From: Marinibacterium sp.
GTDB lineage: Bacteria; Pseudomonadota; Alphaproteobacteria; Rhodobacterales; Rhodobacteraceae
Assembly: GCA_025800215.1 (NCBI GenBank)
Contig: JAOXSC010000162.1
Coordinates: forward strand, 1 to 42,237
Direction of reading: 5' to 3'
Length of the DNA: 42,237 nt
In this document: piece by piece, positions 1 through 7,900 of the stretch
How positions within the stretch are numbered: the stretch's first letter is position 1
How the letters are laid out: every line of letters starts with the position of its first letter
The notes under the pieces: model-generated
Told to the model about the DNA's origin: nothing
What the model saw: only the letters and a program-made list of their open reading frames with translations
Databases searched by the model: none
Translations under genes and position numbers: made by a program

Positions 1-1261
1 GCTGCAGGATCTGGCGATCCAGCGCATCCAGTTCTTCGGGTTTGCTATCAACGGCCATGCGCAGACGGCTGGCGGCCTCGTCCACAAGGTCGATGGCCTT
101 ATCGGGTAGGAAACGGTCGGTGATATAGCGGTTCGACAGGGTCGCCGCCGCCACCAGCGCCGCATCCGCGATGCGTACCCCGTGGTGGAGTTCGTATTTT
201 TCCTTGATGCCGCGCAGGATGGAAATGGTGTCTTCGACGGTGGGTTCCTGCACCACAACGGGCTGGAACCGGCGCGCCAATGCGGCGTCCTTTTCCACGT
301 ATTTGCGGTATTCATCCAGCGTGGTCGCACCCACACAGTGCAATTCGCCCCGTGCCAGCGCAGGCTTGATCAGGTTGGCCGCATCCATCGCGCCATCGGT
401 CTTGCCCGCGCCCACCAGCGTGTGCATTTCGTCGATGAACAGGATCACTTCGCCTGCGGCTTCGGTGACTTCGGTCAGCACCGATTTCAGCCGCTCTTCG
501 AATTCGCCGCGATACTTCGCCCCGGCGATCAGCGCGCCCATGTCCAGCGCCAGCAGGCGTTTGTTGCGCAGGCTTTCGGGCACATCCCCGTTGACGATGC
601 GCAGCGCCATGCCTTCGGCAATGGCGGTCTTGCCGACGCCGGGTTCCCCGATCAGAACCGGGTTGTTCTTGGTCCGGCGGCTGAGCACCTGCATCGACCG
701 GCGGATTTCTTCATCCCGGCCGATGATCGGGTCGATCTTGCCTGCGCGCGCGGCCTCGGTCAGATCGCGGGCGTATTTCTTGAGCGCATCATAGCCGTCT
801 TCGGCCGACGCGCTGTCGGCGGTGCGCCCCTTGCGGATGTCATTGATCGCCTCATTCAGCTTTTGCGCGGTGACCGCACCGGCATCCAGCGCGTCCTTGG
901 CGGGCGATTTCACCAGTGCCAGCGCCATCAGCACCCGCTCGACCGGTACAAAGCTGTCGCCGGCCTTCTCGGCAATGGTCTGAGCTTCGGTCAACACCTT
1001 GGCCGTGGCCTGATCCATATAGATCCCGCCATCGCCGCTGACCTTGGGCAGCTTGGCCACGGCGGCATCCACCGCCTCGCGCACACGCGCGGATGCACCG
1101 CCCGCGCGGTCGATCAGGTTGCTGGCCAGCCCCTGATCATCATCCATCACTGCCTTTAGAATATGTTCGGGCGCCAGTCGCTGGTGCCCTTCACGCAGCG
1201 CAATCGTCTGTGCCGCCTGCACAAAACCGCGCGCGCGCTCTGTGAACTTGGTCAAGTCCAT
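1..1261 (-). CDS. clpB: ATP-dependent chaperone ClpB, N-terminal 420 residues (cut by window edge)
   Basis: ClpB is the cytoplasmic AAA+ disaggregase that works with DnaK to rescue aggregated proteins after heat stress. The visible part begins [13 protein letters not shown], runs through the Clp N-domain (about residues 1-145) and enters the first AAA+ domain. The Walker A motif GEPGVGKT (near 625-650), a Walker B-type segment LFIDEMHTL and the sensor-like region [18 protein letters not shown] are all present. The ATG at 1261 is preceded by AAGGAG seven bases upstream. The middle domain and second AAA+ domain lie beyond base 1. The gene is divergent from pyrF, with a 192-base gap holding a heat-shock-type promoter. 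Assignment is very secure; only the C-terminal part is unseen. Confidence 0.97.
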   Translation of the reverse strand, partial: MDLTKFTERARGFVQAAQTIALREGHQRLAPEHILKAVMDDDQGLASNLIDRAGGASARVREAVDAAVAKLPKVSGDGGIYMDQATAKVLTEAQTIAEKAGDSFVPVERVLMALALVKSPAKDALDAGAVTAQKLNEAINDIRKGRTADSASAEDGYDALKKYARDLTEAARAGKIDPIIGRDEEIRRSMQVLSRRTKNNPVLIGEPGVGKTAIAEGMALRIVNGDVPESLRNKRLLALDMGALIAGAKYRGEFEERLKSVLTEVTEAAGEVILFIDEMHTLVGAGKTDGAMDAANLIKPALARGELHCVGATTLDEYRKYVEKDAALARRFQPVVVQEPTVEDTISILRGIKEKYELHHGVRIADAALVAAATLSNRYITDRFLPDKAIDLVDEAASRLRMAVDSKPEELDALDRQILQ

Positions 1262-1341
1262 GCGTCGTCTCCTTCCATAAGCGCCTGTTGGATTTGGACC
1301 GCCCGCGATGCAGCACGGTCCAGTGTCAGGCCTTGGTACTG

Positions 1342-1370
1342 AGGTGGGATGTGCACGGCGCGCTTTCAAG
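1342..1370 (-). promoter_or_regulatory. Candidate RpoH (heat-shock) promoter of clpB
   Basis: On the minus strand CTTGAAA (1370-1364) is followed after 15 bases by CCCACCT (1348-1342). This fits the sigma-32 pattern CTTGAAA...CCCAT. A start of transcription near 1335 would give a leader of about 75 bases before clpB. The match is by eye; clpB is a classical RpoH target, which supports it. Confidence 0.6.
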
Positions 1371-1453
1371 GTTCCGCGCCGCCATCGGCGTGGACAAAAC
1401 GCCGCCCGTGGGCTAGGACGCAGCCGTTTGCCCCGACCCAGGAGAGAAAGCCC

Positions 1454-2161
1454 ATGACCCGCCCCGACACCCAGCCCGACGATCGCCTGATCCTTGCCAC
1501 GGACGTGCCCCATGCGGTGGCCGGGCTCGAGCTGGCCCAGAAACTGGGCGATGCCGTGTCGTTCTACAAGATCGGGCTGGGGATGCTGACCGGGGGCGGG
1601 CTGGCGCTGGCCAATGAGCTCAAGCAGGATCACGGCAAACGCATCTTTCTGGACATGAAGCTGTTTGACATCGGTGCGACGGTCGAAGCCGCCGTGCGCG
1701 GGCTGGCGCAGTTCGACATTGATTTTCTGACCGTGCATGGCGACCCCCATGTGGTGCGCGCGGCCAAGGAAGGCGCGGCGGGATCGGATCTGAAGATCCT
1801 GGCGGTGACCATCCTGACATCGCTGGATCGCGGGGATCTGGACGCGTCGCTGATCCGCGATGGCGCGCTGCCCGATCTGGTGACCGAACGCGCCGACCGC
1901 GCGTTCGAGGCCGGCGCCGATGGCGTCATCGCATCCCCGCAAGAGGCCGCAGCGATCCGCGCGCTCGGGTCATCCGCCGGCAAACTGATCGTGACACCGG
2001 GCGTGCGCCCCGCAGGTGCCGATCTGGGCGATCAGAAACGGGTCGCCACCCCGGCCGAAGCCATCGCCGCCGGGGCCGACCACATCGTGGTGGGTCGCCC
2101 GATCTGGAAGGCGCCGGACGCGCGTCAGGCCGCCCAGGCGATCCTTGCCACCCTTCCGTGA
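1454..2161 (+). CDS. pyrF: Orotidine 5'-phosphate decarboxylase
   Basis: PyrF converts OMP to UMP, the last step of de novo pyrimidine synthesis, in the cytoplasm. The 235-residue protein has the catalytic loop [13 protein letters not shown] (the K-x-x-D charge network), VTPGVRP and the phosphate-binding VVGRPIW near the C terminus, at normal family length for a group I enzyme. The reading frame is open further upstream to 1349. The ATG at 1454 is chosen because GGAG lies eight to ten bases before it and the family N terminus (RLILATDV) starts soon after. It is transcribed away from clpB and is followed by a gap of about 110 bases. Confidence 0.96.
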   Translation: MTRPDTQPDDRLILATDVPHAVAGLELAQKLGDAVSFYKIGLGMLTGGGLALANELKQDHGKRIFLDMKLFDIGATVEAAVRGLAQFDIDFLTVHGDPHVVRAAKEGAAGSDLKILAVTILTSLDRGDLDASLIRDGALPDLVTERADRAFEAGADGVIASPQEAAAIRALGSSAGKLIVTPGVRPAGADLGDQKRVATPAEAIAAGADHIVVGRPIWKAPDARQAAQAILATLP

Positions 2162-2272
2162 TGGATTTTCAATCAAATTGACCTAGGGTCAACGCGCCAT
2201 TGGACAAGATCCCTGTCTCGGTCTATCAACTTATGGTAAGCTTTTGTTGATGGACACTCCCCGAACGAATGC

Positions 2273-2752
2273 TCATTGGCTGGGCTTCGTCACCTCCCCC
2301 CGCCGTTCGCGCGGGGGGCTTTGTTTGCGGTGGACCTCACTGTCAAGGTAGGCCGCCAGACGCGGACGAAAGGACGGCACCGCCATGGGATGGGCGCAAT
2401 AGGCCTGCGGTGCCATCAGGCGCCAGCACTGTCCTTCGTCGCCCAGCCGGATGTCGGCCGCCGCCGCAGCAGGCAGATGGGCCGCAAAGAACCACACATG
2501 CCCGCCCGCATCCCCGGTATAGCGCCGCGCCCAGATCAGCGCGCGGGGCGGGACGATCAGGCCGACCTCTTCGCGGGTTTCGCGCAGCGCACAGGCCTGC
2601 GGGGTCTCGCCCTCTTCGCGCCCGCCACCGGGCAGATCCCAATGGGCGGGAAAGGGAATGTCGGGCTTGTCATCGCGCAGCACCGTCAGGATGCGCGGCC
2701 CGATGAACAGCGCCAGCTTGGCGCCCGCAAAATCGGCGTCTGAATAGGTCAT
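2273..2752 (-). CDS. Nudix hydrolase
   Basis: A 159-residue Nudix-fold pyrophosphatase; members hydrolyse nucleoside diphosphates linked to another group, often as house-cleaning or repair enzymes. The Nudix box is seen at about residues 38-60: GGREEGE, seven residues, then RETREEVGL, matching Gx5Ex7REUxEExGU except Thr in place of the aliphatic residue after RE. It is preceded by HWDLPGG. The ATG at 2752 (MTYSDADFAG) is chosen because upstream codons in the open frame are of low quality; no clear ribosome site is visible. The gene is divergent from dinB, which would suit an oxidised-nucleotide role. Substrate cannot be told from sequence. Confidence 0.85.
   Translation of the reverse strand: MTYSDADFAGAKLALFIGPRILTVLRDDKPDIPFPAHWDLPGGGREEGETPQACALRETREEVGLIVPPRALIWARRYTGDAGGHVWFFAAHLPAAAAADIRLGDEGQCWRLMAPQAYCAHPMAVPSFRPRLAAYLDSEVHRKQSPPRERRGEVTKPSQ
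2296..2326 (+). terminator. GC-rich hairpin with T-rich tail, likely pyrF terminator
   Basis: CCCCCCGC (2296-2303) pairs with GCGGGGGG (2311-2318), followed on the plus strand by CTTTGTTT. It lies about 135 bases after the pyrF stop and inside the last codons of the opposing Nudix gene. That gene's C-terminal tail is therefore encoded through the hairpin. Confidence 0.55.
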
Positions 2753-2871
2753 GCAGTTTCGGATTGCAGCCGGGCGCGCCCGGCGGGATGATGTTGACGC
2801 CATCCTATCGCAGCCTGCGGACCTGTCGAGTCCGCCCAAACGCACCAAACGCACCAAACCAGCCGATCCCC

Positions 2872-4125
2872 ATGCCCGCCCTGTGCCGCGACTGCCTGAC
2901 CCCGTCCCCCGACCCGCTGCGCTGCCCGGCCTGCGGCAGCCGTCGGGTCGTGGCCCATGACGAGCTGATGACCCTCACCATCGCCCATATGGATTGCGAC
3001 GCCTTTTATGCGTCGGTCGAAAAACGCGACAATCCCGATCTGGCGGGCAAGCCCGTGATCATCGGCGGCGGGCGGCGCGGGGTGGTGTCCACCGCCTGCT
3101 ATGTGGCGCGCATTCGCGGGGTGCGCTCGGCCATGCCGATGTTCAAGGCGCTGCAGCTGTGCCCCGACGCGGTGGTGATCAAGCCGCGCATGCAGGTCTA
3201 TGTCGAGGTGTCGCGCCAGATCCGAGCCATGATGGAGGATCTGACCCCCGCCATTCAGCCCCTGTCGCTGGACGAAGCGTTTCTGGATCTGTCGGGCACC
3301 GAACGGCTGCATGGCGCGCCTCCTGCGGTGATGCTGGCCGGTCTGGTGCGCAGGATGCGCGGCGAGCTGGGCGTGACCGGGTCCATCGGACTCAGCCACA
3401 ACAAATTCCTGGCCAAGGTGGCCTCGGATCTCGATAAGCCGCACGGGTTTTCGGTGATCGGCAAGGCCGAAACCACCGCCTTTCTGGCCGACAAGCCGGT
3501 GGGGCTGATCTGGGGTGTCGGTGCGGCCACGCGCGACGCGCTGGACCGCGCAGGCATCCGCAGCTTTACCGACCTGCTGCGATGGGACAAAGCGGATCTG
3601 GTGGCGCGGTTCGGATCCATGGGGGACCGGCTATGGCATCTGGCCCGCGGGCAGGACGCGCGCCGGGTCAATGCCCATGAACCGGTCAAGTCGATCTCGA
3701 AGGAAACCACCTTTTTCGAAGACACCAGCGATGCCGACATCCTTGATGGCCATATCTGGAGGCTTGGCGAACAGGTGTCGGACCGGGCCAAGGCGCGCGG
3801 GCTGGCGGGGCGGGTGGTGACGCTCAAGCTCAAGCGCAGCGATCACCGGATCCTGACCCGGCGCCACGCGCTGCGCGACCCCACCCAGATGGCCGACAAG
3901 ATCTATCGCGAGGCGCGCGCGCTCTTCGATCAGGCCGGGCGCAGCGGGCCGTTCCGGCTGATCGGTGTGGGGCTGTCGGATCTGGTGCCCGAAGCGCAGG
4001 CCGATCTGTCGGGCGATCTGCTGGATCCCGGTCAGGCGCAGCGGTCCAGCGCGGAACGCGCCACCGACCAGATCCGCGCGCGCTTTGGCAGCGATGCGAT
4101 CATCAAGGGGCGGTCGCTGCGCTGA
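2872..4125 (+). CDS. dinB: DNA polymerase IV (Y family) with N-terminal zinc-ribbon extension
   Basis: A translesion polymerase of the Y family, 417 residues. The polymerase body begins at HMDCDAFYASVE with catalytic D41 and carries the second carboxylate motif SLDEAF (D134, E135). Next come a helix-hairpin-helix thumb (GVGAATRDALDRAG) and the little-finger domain. Ahead of it is a short extension with C5, C8, C18 and C21 spaced CxxC-x9-CxxC, a likely zinc ribbon. The open frame extends back to 2764. The ATG at 2872 is preferred because it begins exactly at the extension, which I recall as usual in Rhodobacteraceae DinB. Ends in RSLR without an obvious QLxLF clamp-binding tail. Confidence 0.95.
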   Translation: MPALCRDCLTPSPDPLRCPACGSRRVVAHDELMTLTIAHMDCDAFYASVEKRDNPDLAGKPVIIGGGRRGVVSTACYVARIRGVRSAMPMFKALQLCPDAVVIKPRMQVYVEVSRQIRAMMEDLTPAIQPLSLDEAFLDLSGTERLHGAPPAVMLAGLVRRMRGELGVTGSIGLSHNKFLAKVASDLDKPHGFSVIGKAETTAFLADKPVGLIWGVGAATRDALDRAGIRSFTDLLRWDKADLVARFGSMGDRLWHLARGQDARRVNAHEPVKSISKETTFFEDTSDADILDGHIWRLGEQVSDRAKARGLAGRVVTLKLKRSDHRILTRRHALRDPTQMADKIYREARALFDQAGRSGPFRLIGVGLSDLVPEAQADLSGDLLDPGQAQRSSAERATDQIRARFGSDAIIKGRSLR

Positions 4126-4129
4126 CGCG

Positions 4130-4990
4130 CTATTCGGCCGCCAGCGGAAGGCTCTGCCCGCCGATCACCGCCAGATCCGCAATCACCCCGCGCAACAGAT
4201 CGCGGAACGCGTCGTACTGGGCGTTGGGGGCGATGCGGGCCTCGTCCATATAGACCGAGCGGTCAATCTCGATCTGGATGGCGTGCTGATTGCGCGACGG
4301 GCGACCATAGGCCTGGGTGATGAACGCCCCCGCAAAGGGCGCGTTGCGCGCCACCCGCAGACCGGCCGAGGCAAACGCCGATTCGACATGATCCACGATG
4401 TCGGGCGCAGCCGAGGCGCCGAACCGGTCCCCCAGCACGATGTCGGGCCGCCTGCCGCCCGGAAACACGGTATTGTCCACCGCTTCGCGCGGCATGGAAT
4501 GGCAATCCAGCAGAATCGCCGAGCCGAATCGCGCCCAGGCTTCGTACAGCAGATCCTGCAGCGCCTGATGATAGGGCTTCCAGATCGTGTCGATCCGGCG
4601 TTCGGCTTCGGCCAGCGGGATCTTGCCGCGATAGATCGACCGCCCATTGGCCACCACCCGCGGCACCACGCCCAGACCCGACGCAACCCGCGGATTGTGC
4701 CCGCGCCGGGGCACACCATGGATCAGCGCGGGATCAAGCTCGTCCGGGCTGCGGTTGAGATCCAGATAGGCGCGCGGCTGCACCGCCTGCAAGAACGGCG
4801 CGCCATGGTCGGGCGCGGCTGCAAACAGATCGTCGACAAAGGCATCTTCGGATGACCGAATCAAATCGGCCCCCAGAATGGACTGATCCAGAAACGCCGG
4901 ATCATAGGACCGTCCGCTATGCGGCGACGCAAACACCACCCGAGACGTCAGGCGCGTCGGTCTGGTCAACACATATGCGGATTCAGTCAT
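4130..4990 (-). CDS. N-formylglutamate amidohydrolase family protein (HutG-like)
   Basis: A 286-residue cytoplasmic hydrolase of the N-formylglutamate deformylase family (PF05013 type), which releases formate and glutamate in histidine breakdown; other N-acyl amino acids are possible substrates. Seen in order: ASPHSGR near the N terminus, AYLDLNRSPDELDP, ILLDCHSMP (a probable metal-site His) and IQIEIDRSVYMDE in the C-terminal half. The ATG at 4990 has AAGGGG six bases upstream. No hut genes lie nearby, so a role in histidine catabolism rests on family membership only. It converges on dinB with four bases between stops and is divergent from the tRNA-Val promoter. Confidence 0.88.
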   Translation of the reverse strand: MTESAYVLTRPTRLTSRVVFASPHSGRSYDPAFLDQSILGADLIRSSEDAFVDDLFAAAPDHGAPFLQAVQPRAYLDLNRSPDELDPALIHGVPRRGHNPRVASGLGVVPRVVANGRSIYRGKIPLAEAERRIDTIWKPYHQALQDLLYEAWARFGSAILLDCHSMPREAVDNTVFPGGRRPDIVLGDRFGASAAPDIVDHVESAFASAGLRVARNAPFAGAFITQAYGRPSRNQHAIQIEIDRSVYMDEARIAPNAQYDAFRDLLRGVIADLAVIGGQSLPLAAE

Positions 4991-5045
4991 GAGATTCCCC
5001 TTCAGGCCGTCAACATAGACCGGAAATAATAAAGTTCGAAACCTC

Positions 5046-5074
5046 TTGAACCCCTCAGCGACTCCTTTTATAGA
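5046..5074 (+). promoter_or_regulatory. Strong sigma-70-type promoter for tRNA-Val
   Basis: TTGAAC (5046-5051), a 17-base spacer and TATAGA (5069-5074). Transcription would start near 5081, about 60 bases upstream of the mature tRNA. Good agreement with housekeeping consensus and a natural position for a stable-RNA promoter. Confidence 0.7.
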
Positions 5075-5085
5075 CCGCCCCTACC

Positions 5086-5113
5086 GGCGCGGTTTTCCGC
5101 GCCCCATCTTTTT
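5086..5113 (+). terminator. Terminator-like hairpin between promoter and tRNA-Val
   Basis: GGCGCGG (5086-5092), TTTT loop, CCGCGCC (5097-5103), followed by CCATCTTTTT on the plus strand. It has the shape of an intrinsic terminator but lies just after the predicted transcription start and before the tRNA. It may be an attenuator, a 5' processing structure or the end of a very short transcript. No upstream plus-strand gene needs it; dinB ends almost 1 kb earlier. Confidence 0.45.
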
Positions 5114-5140
5114 GGGGTGCAGGCCACGTTGGATCATAAC

Positions 5141-5215
<75 letters not shown>

Positions 5216-5300
5216 TGAATTCACTGTTTCGGCGGCTTCGGCCACCGAAGCACCCGCAACCCAGGCGCAGGCCCGCGCCGCAACGAACAGGAGACCGGCG

Positions 5301-5426
5301 ATGAAGGTCAAGAACTCGCTCCGCTCGCTCAAGAACCGGCACCGCGACTGCCGCGTCGTGCGTCGCAAAGGCCGCGTTTACGTGATCAACAAGACGCAGC
5401 GCAAGTTCAAAGCCCGTCAAGGCTGA
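5301..5426 (+). CDS. rpmJ: 50S ribosomal protein L36, zinc-free type
   Basis: A 41-residue basic protein beginning [17 protein letters not shown] and ending [11 protein letters not shown], the alphaproteobacterial form of L36 in the large ribosomal subunit. It keeps only one cysteine (in [11 protein letters not shown]) rather than the CxxC-x12-C-x4-H zinc site of the other L36 type, so it is the zinc-independent paralogue. AGGAG lies seven bases before the ATG. It follows tRNA-Val by 85 bases with only a small hairpin (GCTTCGG/CCGAAGC, 5235-5251) between, so co-transcription from the tRNA promoter is likely. A strong terminator follows at 5462. Confidence 0.95.
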   Translation: MKVKNSLRSLKNRHRDCRVVRRKGRVYVINKTQRKFKARQG

Positions 5427-5461
5427 ACCGCGCAGATCAGTTTGTCTGATCGAAGCTTTCG

Positions 5462-5488
5462 AAACCGCGCCCTCTGGCGCGGTTTTTT
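5462..5488 (+). terminator. Intrinsic terminator after rpmJ
   Basis: AAACCGCGCC (5462-5471), loop CTCT, GGCGCGGTTT (5476-5485), continuing into a run of six T. A perfect ten-pair stem with tetraloop and U-tract, 36 bases after the rpmJ stop. Confidence 0.9.
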
Positions 5489-5574
5489 GTTGCGAGGTGC
5501 CCGACAGATTCGCGCCGCTGCGTTCCGGTGTCAAAAGCGTTGAAATTTCTGCGCCGCGCTCACATTTTCAGGGC

Positions 5575-6135
5575 ATGACCTCCTCATTCTCGACCCGCCT
5601 TGCCCGCCATCTGCGGGCCCTGAGACAGTCGCATGGCTGGACACTGGAAGATCTGGCCGACCGCAGCGCGGTCAGCCGGGCCACGCTGTCGCGGATCGAA
5701 AACCTTGAAACCAGCCCAAGCGCCGAGGCCCTGTCGAAACTGGCGGCCGCCTTTGACATGCCGACGGCCCGGCTCGTGCAGGCGGGCGATGCGCCCTATC
5801 CCGCGCATGTGCCGCCCGCCGACCAAACCTATTCGCTGGATCCCACCACCGGGCAGAAACAGCGCATCCTGTCGCCGGGTGCCGATGCTCTGGGGGCCGA
5901 GGTCACCGAATGCGACCTGCCCATCAGCGCGCGCGTCGACATCGACCTGACCGCCCAGAACGCGGCCCATGAATTTCATCTGCTGCTGCGCGAAGGTCAC
6001 CTTATCGTCACGCTGGATGGTGAAGAATACCGGCTGGATGCGGGCGACACGCTGCGGTTCCAGCGGGCGCAGGCACTGACGTTGCAGACCTCGCATCACA
6101 GCACCGCGCGCTATCTGCTGGTGGCGCTGCGCTGA
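5575..6135 (+). CDS. XRE-family transcriptional regulator with C-terminal cupin domain
   Basis: A 186-residue DNA-binding regulator. Residues about 7-62 form a lambda-Cro/XRE helix-turn-helix (LRALRQSHGWTLEDLA, then SRATLSRIENLETSPS). The C-terminal half is a small cupin barrel (EFHLLLREGHLIVTL, YRLDAGDTLRF), the usual sensor in this MerR-unrelated XRE-cupin group. The open frame begins at 5497, but the ATG at 5575 gives the family N terminus and avoids reading from the rpmJ terminator. It is convergent with the iron-type permease gene, separated by seven bases. Ligand and targets are unknown. The cupin lacks a full set of metal histidines, so small-molecule rather than metal sensing is possible. 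Confidence 0.85.
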   Translation: MTSSFSTRLARHLRALRQSHGWTLEDLADRSAVSRATLSRIENLETSPSAEALSKLAAAFDMPTARLVQAGDAPYPAHVPPADQTYSLDPTTGQKQRILSPGADALGAEVTECDLPISARVDIDLTAQNAAHEFHLLLREGHLIVTLDGEEYRLDAGDTLRFQRAQALTLQTSHHSTARYLLVALR

Positions 6136-6142
6136 ACAGGCG

Positions 6143-7843
6143 CTAGCGGTGCCGCCCCACCTGACGGCAGATCAGCAGGACCGGCAACAGCCCCACGGCA
6201 AGGATCACCAGCGACGGCACCGCCGCCCCTTCGAGCCGCTCATCCGACGCCAGCCGATAGGCCTGAACCGCAAGCGTGTCATAGTTGAAGGGCCGCATGA
6301 TCAGTGTCGCGGGCAGCTCTTTCATCACATCGACAAAGACGATCAGCAGCGCCGTCAGCAGGCTGGGTGTCAGCAGCGGCAGATGCACCCGGCGCAGCGT
6401 GCCAAGCGGTCCCTGCCCCAGCGACCGCGCAGCGGCATCCATATTGGCATGCACCGTGGCCTGCCCACCTTCATAGGCCCCCAAAGCAGCCGCCAGAAAG
6501 CGCACCATATAGGCCGCGATCAGCAACCAGATCGACCCGGTGATCAGCAGCCCGGTGGAGATGTCGAATGTCGCCCGCATCCACGCGTCCAGCGCATTGT
6601 CGAAGCCCGCAAAGGGCACGATCAGACCCACCGCGATCACCCCACCCGGCACCGCATAGCCCAGACGTGCCACATAGGCCGTCATGGTCGCGCGCCGCCC
6701 CGGTTGCACGCGCTGATAGAACCCCACCGCAATCGCCGCCGCCACCGTCACCACAGCCGCAATCGACGCCAGCGTCAGCGAATTGCGCACAAAGCCCACA
6801 TAGCGGCGGCTCAGCAGATCCTGCTCGGATCCGATGCCCATAATGATCAGGATGATCACCGGCAGCACAAAGCCCAGCAACACCGGCACCGCACAGAGCA
6901 CCATCGCCATCCAGGCCCGCGCGCCCGTCAGCTGCGCCGGGGGCAGCGGCGCGGCGCGTTTGCCCGCCTGATGATACCGCGCCTGCCCGCGCTGCTGACG
7001 TTCGAACACCGCCAGACACAGGGCAAAGACCAGCAGGCACAGCGCCAGCTGTGATGCTGCCACCCGGTCGGCCAGGGTGAACCAGCTGGTGTAGATCCCG
7101 GTGGCAAAGGTCTGCACCCCAAAATAGGCGACGGTGCCGAAATCGGCGATGGTCTCCATCACCGCGAGCAGCACCCCGCCCGCAATCGCCGGGCGCGCCA
7201 TTGGCAGGCTGACGCGGAAAAAGGCGCGGATCGGGCTGGATCCCAGGGCGCGGGCGGCCAGAAAGGCCTGCGCGCTTTGCTGCAGGAACGCGGCCCGTGC
7301 CAGCAGATAGACATAAGGATAAAGCACCAGCACAAGCATCGCCGCCGCCCCGCCCAGCGACCGGATTTCAGGAAACCAGTAGTCGCGCGGCCCCCAGCCG
7401 GTCAGATCACGCAGCGTGGCCTGCACGATGCCCGGATGGTCGAGCACAAAGGTATAGGCATAGGCCAGAACATAGGCCGGAAAGGCCAGCGGCAGCACCA
7501 ATGCGGCCTCGAAAAACCGCACGCCGGGAAAGCGCGTCATGGTCACCAGCCACGCCGCCCCGGTGCCAATCGCCAGCGTCCCCGCCGCCACCATGGCCAC
7601 CAGCGACAGCGTGGTCCCGGCATAGCCAGGCAGCACCGTCTGCATCAGCTGCTGCAGCGTGTCGGTGCCACCGCTGAAGGCCGACAGCACCACCGCCACC
7701 ATGGGCACAAGGCAGATCAGCGCGGCAAGTGTCGCCACCGTGGCCAGCGCGGGATGACGCTCGACACGCCGGCTGCGCCGGCGGGTTGCGGGTTTGATCT
7801 GGGTCTGGTCGATCTGGGTCACCGGCTCTGCCGTCTTGAACAA
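6143..7843 (-). CDS. Iron(III)-type ABC transporter permease, fused two-domain (FbpB/SfuB family)
   Basis: A 566-residue inner-membrane permease built of two tandem binding-protein-dependent transport domains with about twelve membrane segments, as in FbpB/SfuB ferric-iron permeases. The EAA loops that contact the ATPase are seen in both halves: AARALGSSPIRAFFRVSLP and AARSLGQGPLGTLRRVHLP. The N terminus is a basic cytoplasmic stretch (RRRSRR). The longest frame starts with TTG at 7843 and has only a weak ribosome site. A GTG at codon 8 is an alternative, and the start is uncertain. No binding protein or ATPase gene lies beside it in the window, so its partners must be elsewhere. It lies 57 bases downstream of the PaaK-like gene on the same strand and may be read through from it. 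Confidence 0.88.
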   Translation of the reverse strand: MFKTAEPVTQIDQTQIKPATRRRSRRVERHPALATVATLAALICLVPMVAVVLSAFSGGTDTLQQLMQTVLPGYAGTTLSLVAMVAAGTLAIGTGAAWLVTMTRFPGVRFFEAALVLPLAFPAYVLAYAYTFVLDHPGIVQATLRDLTGWGPRDYWFPEIRSLGGAAAMLVLVLYPYVYLLARAAFLQQSAQAFLAARALGSSPIRAFFRVSLPMARPAIAGGVLLAVMETIADFGTVAYFGVQTFATGIYTSWFTLADRVAASQLALCLLVFALCLAVFERQQRGQARYHQAGKRAAPLPPAQLTGARAWMAMVLCAVPVLLGFVLPVIILIIMGIGSEQDLLSRRYVGFVRNSLTLASIAAVVTVAAAIAVGFYQRVQPGRRATMTAYVARLGYAVPGGVIAVGLIVPFAGFDNALDAWMRATFDISTGLLITGSIWLLIAAYMVRFLAAALGAYEGGQATVHANMDAAARSLGQGPLGTLRRVHLPLLTPSLLTALLIVFVDVMKELPATLIMRPFNYDTLAVQAYRLASDERLEGAAVPSLVILAVGLLPVLLICRQVGRHR

Positions 7844-7900
7844 TCGATCCCAGCTAGCATGGCCAACTGCGATTGCCCAGAGGCGGCAGAACCATCAGGA

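Noticed and set aside
182..1159. Plus-strand open frame over clpB
   Set aside because: The minus strand encodes unmistakable ClpB; the plus frame is its shadow.
2250..2351. A 33-codon plus-strand frame as a leader peptide before the 2296-2326 hairpin
   Set aside because: It runs through the hairpin, contains only isolated Trp codons, has no ribosome site and no downstream gene to attenuate.
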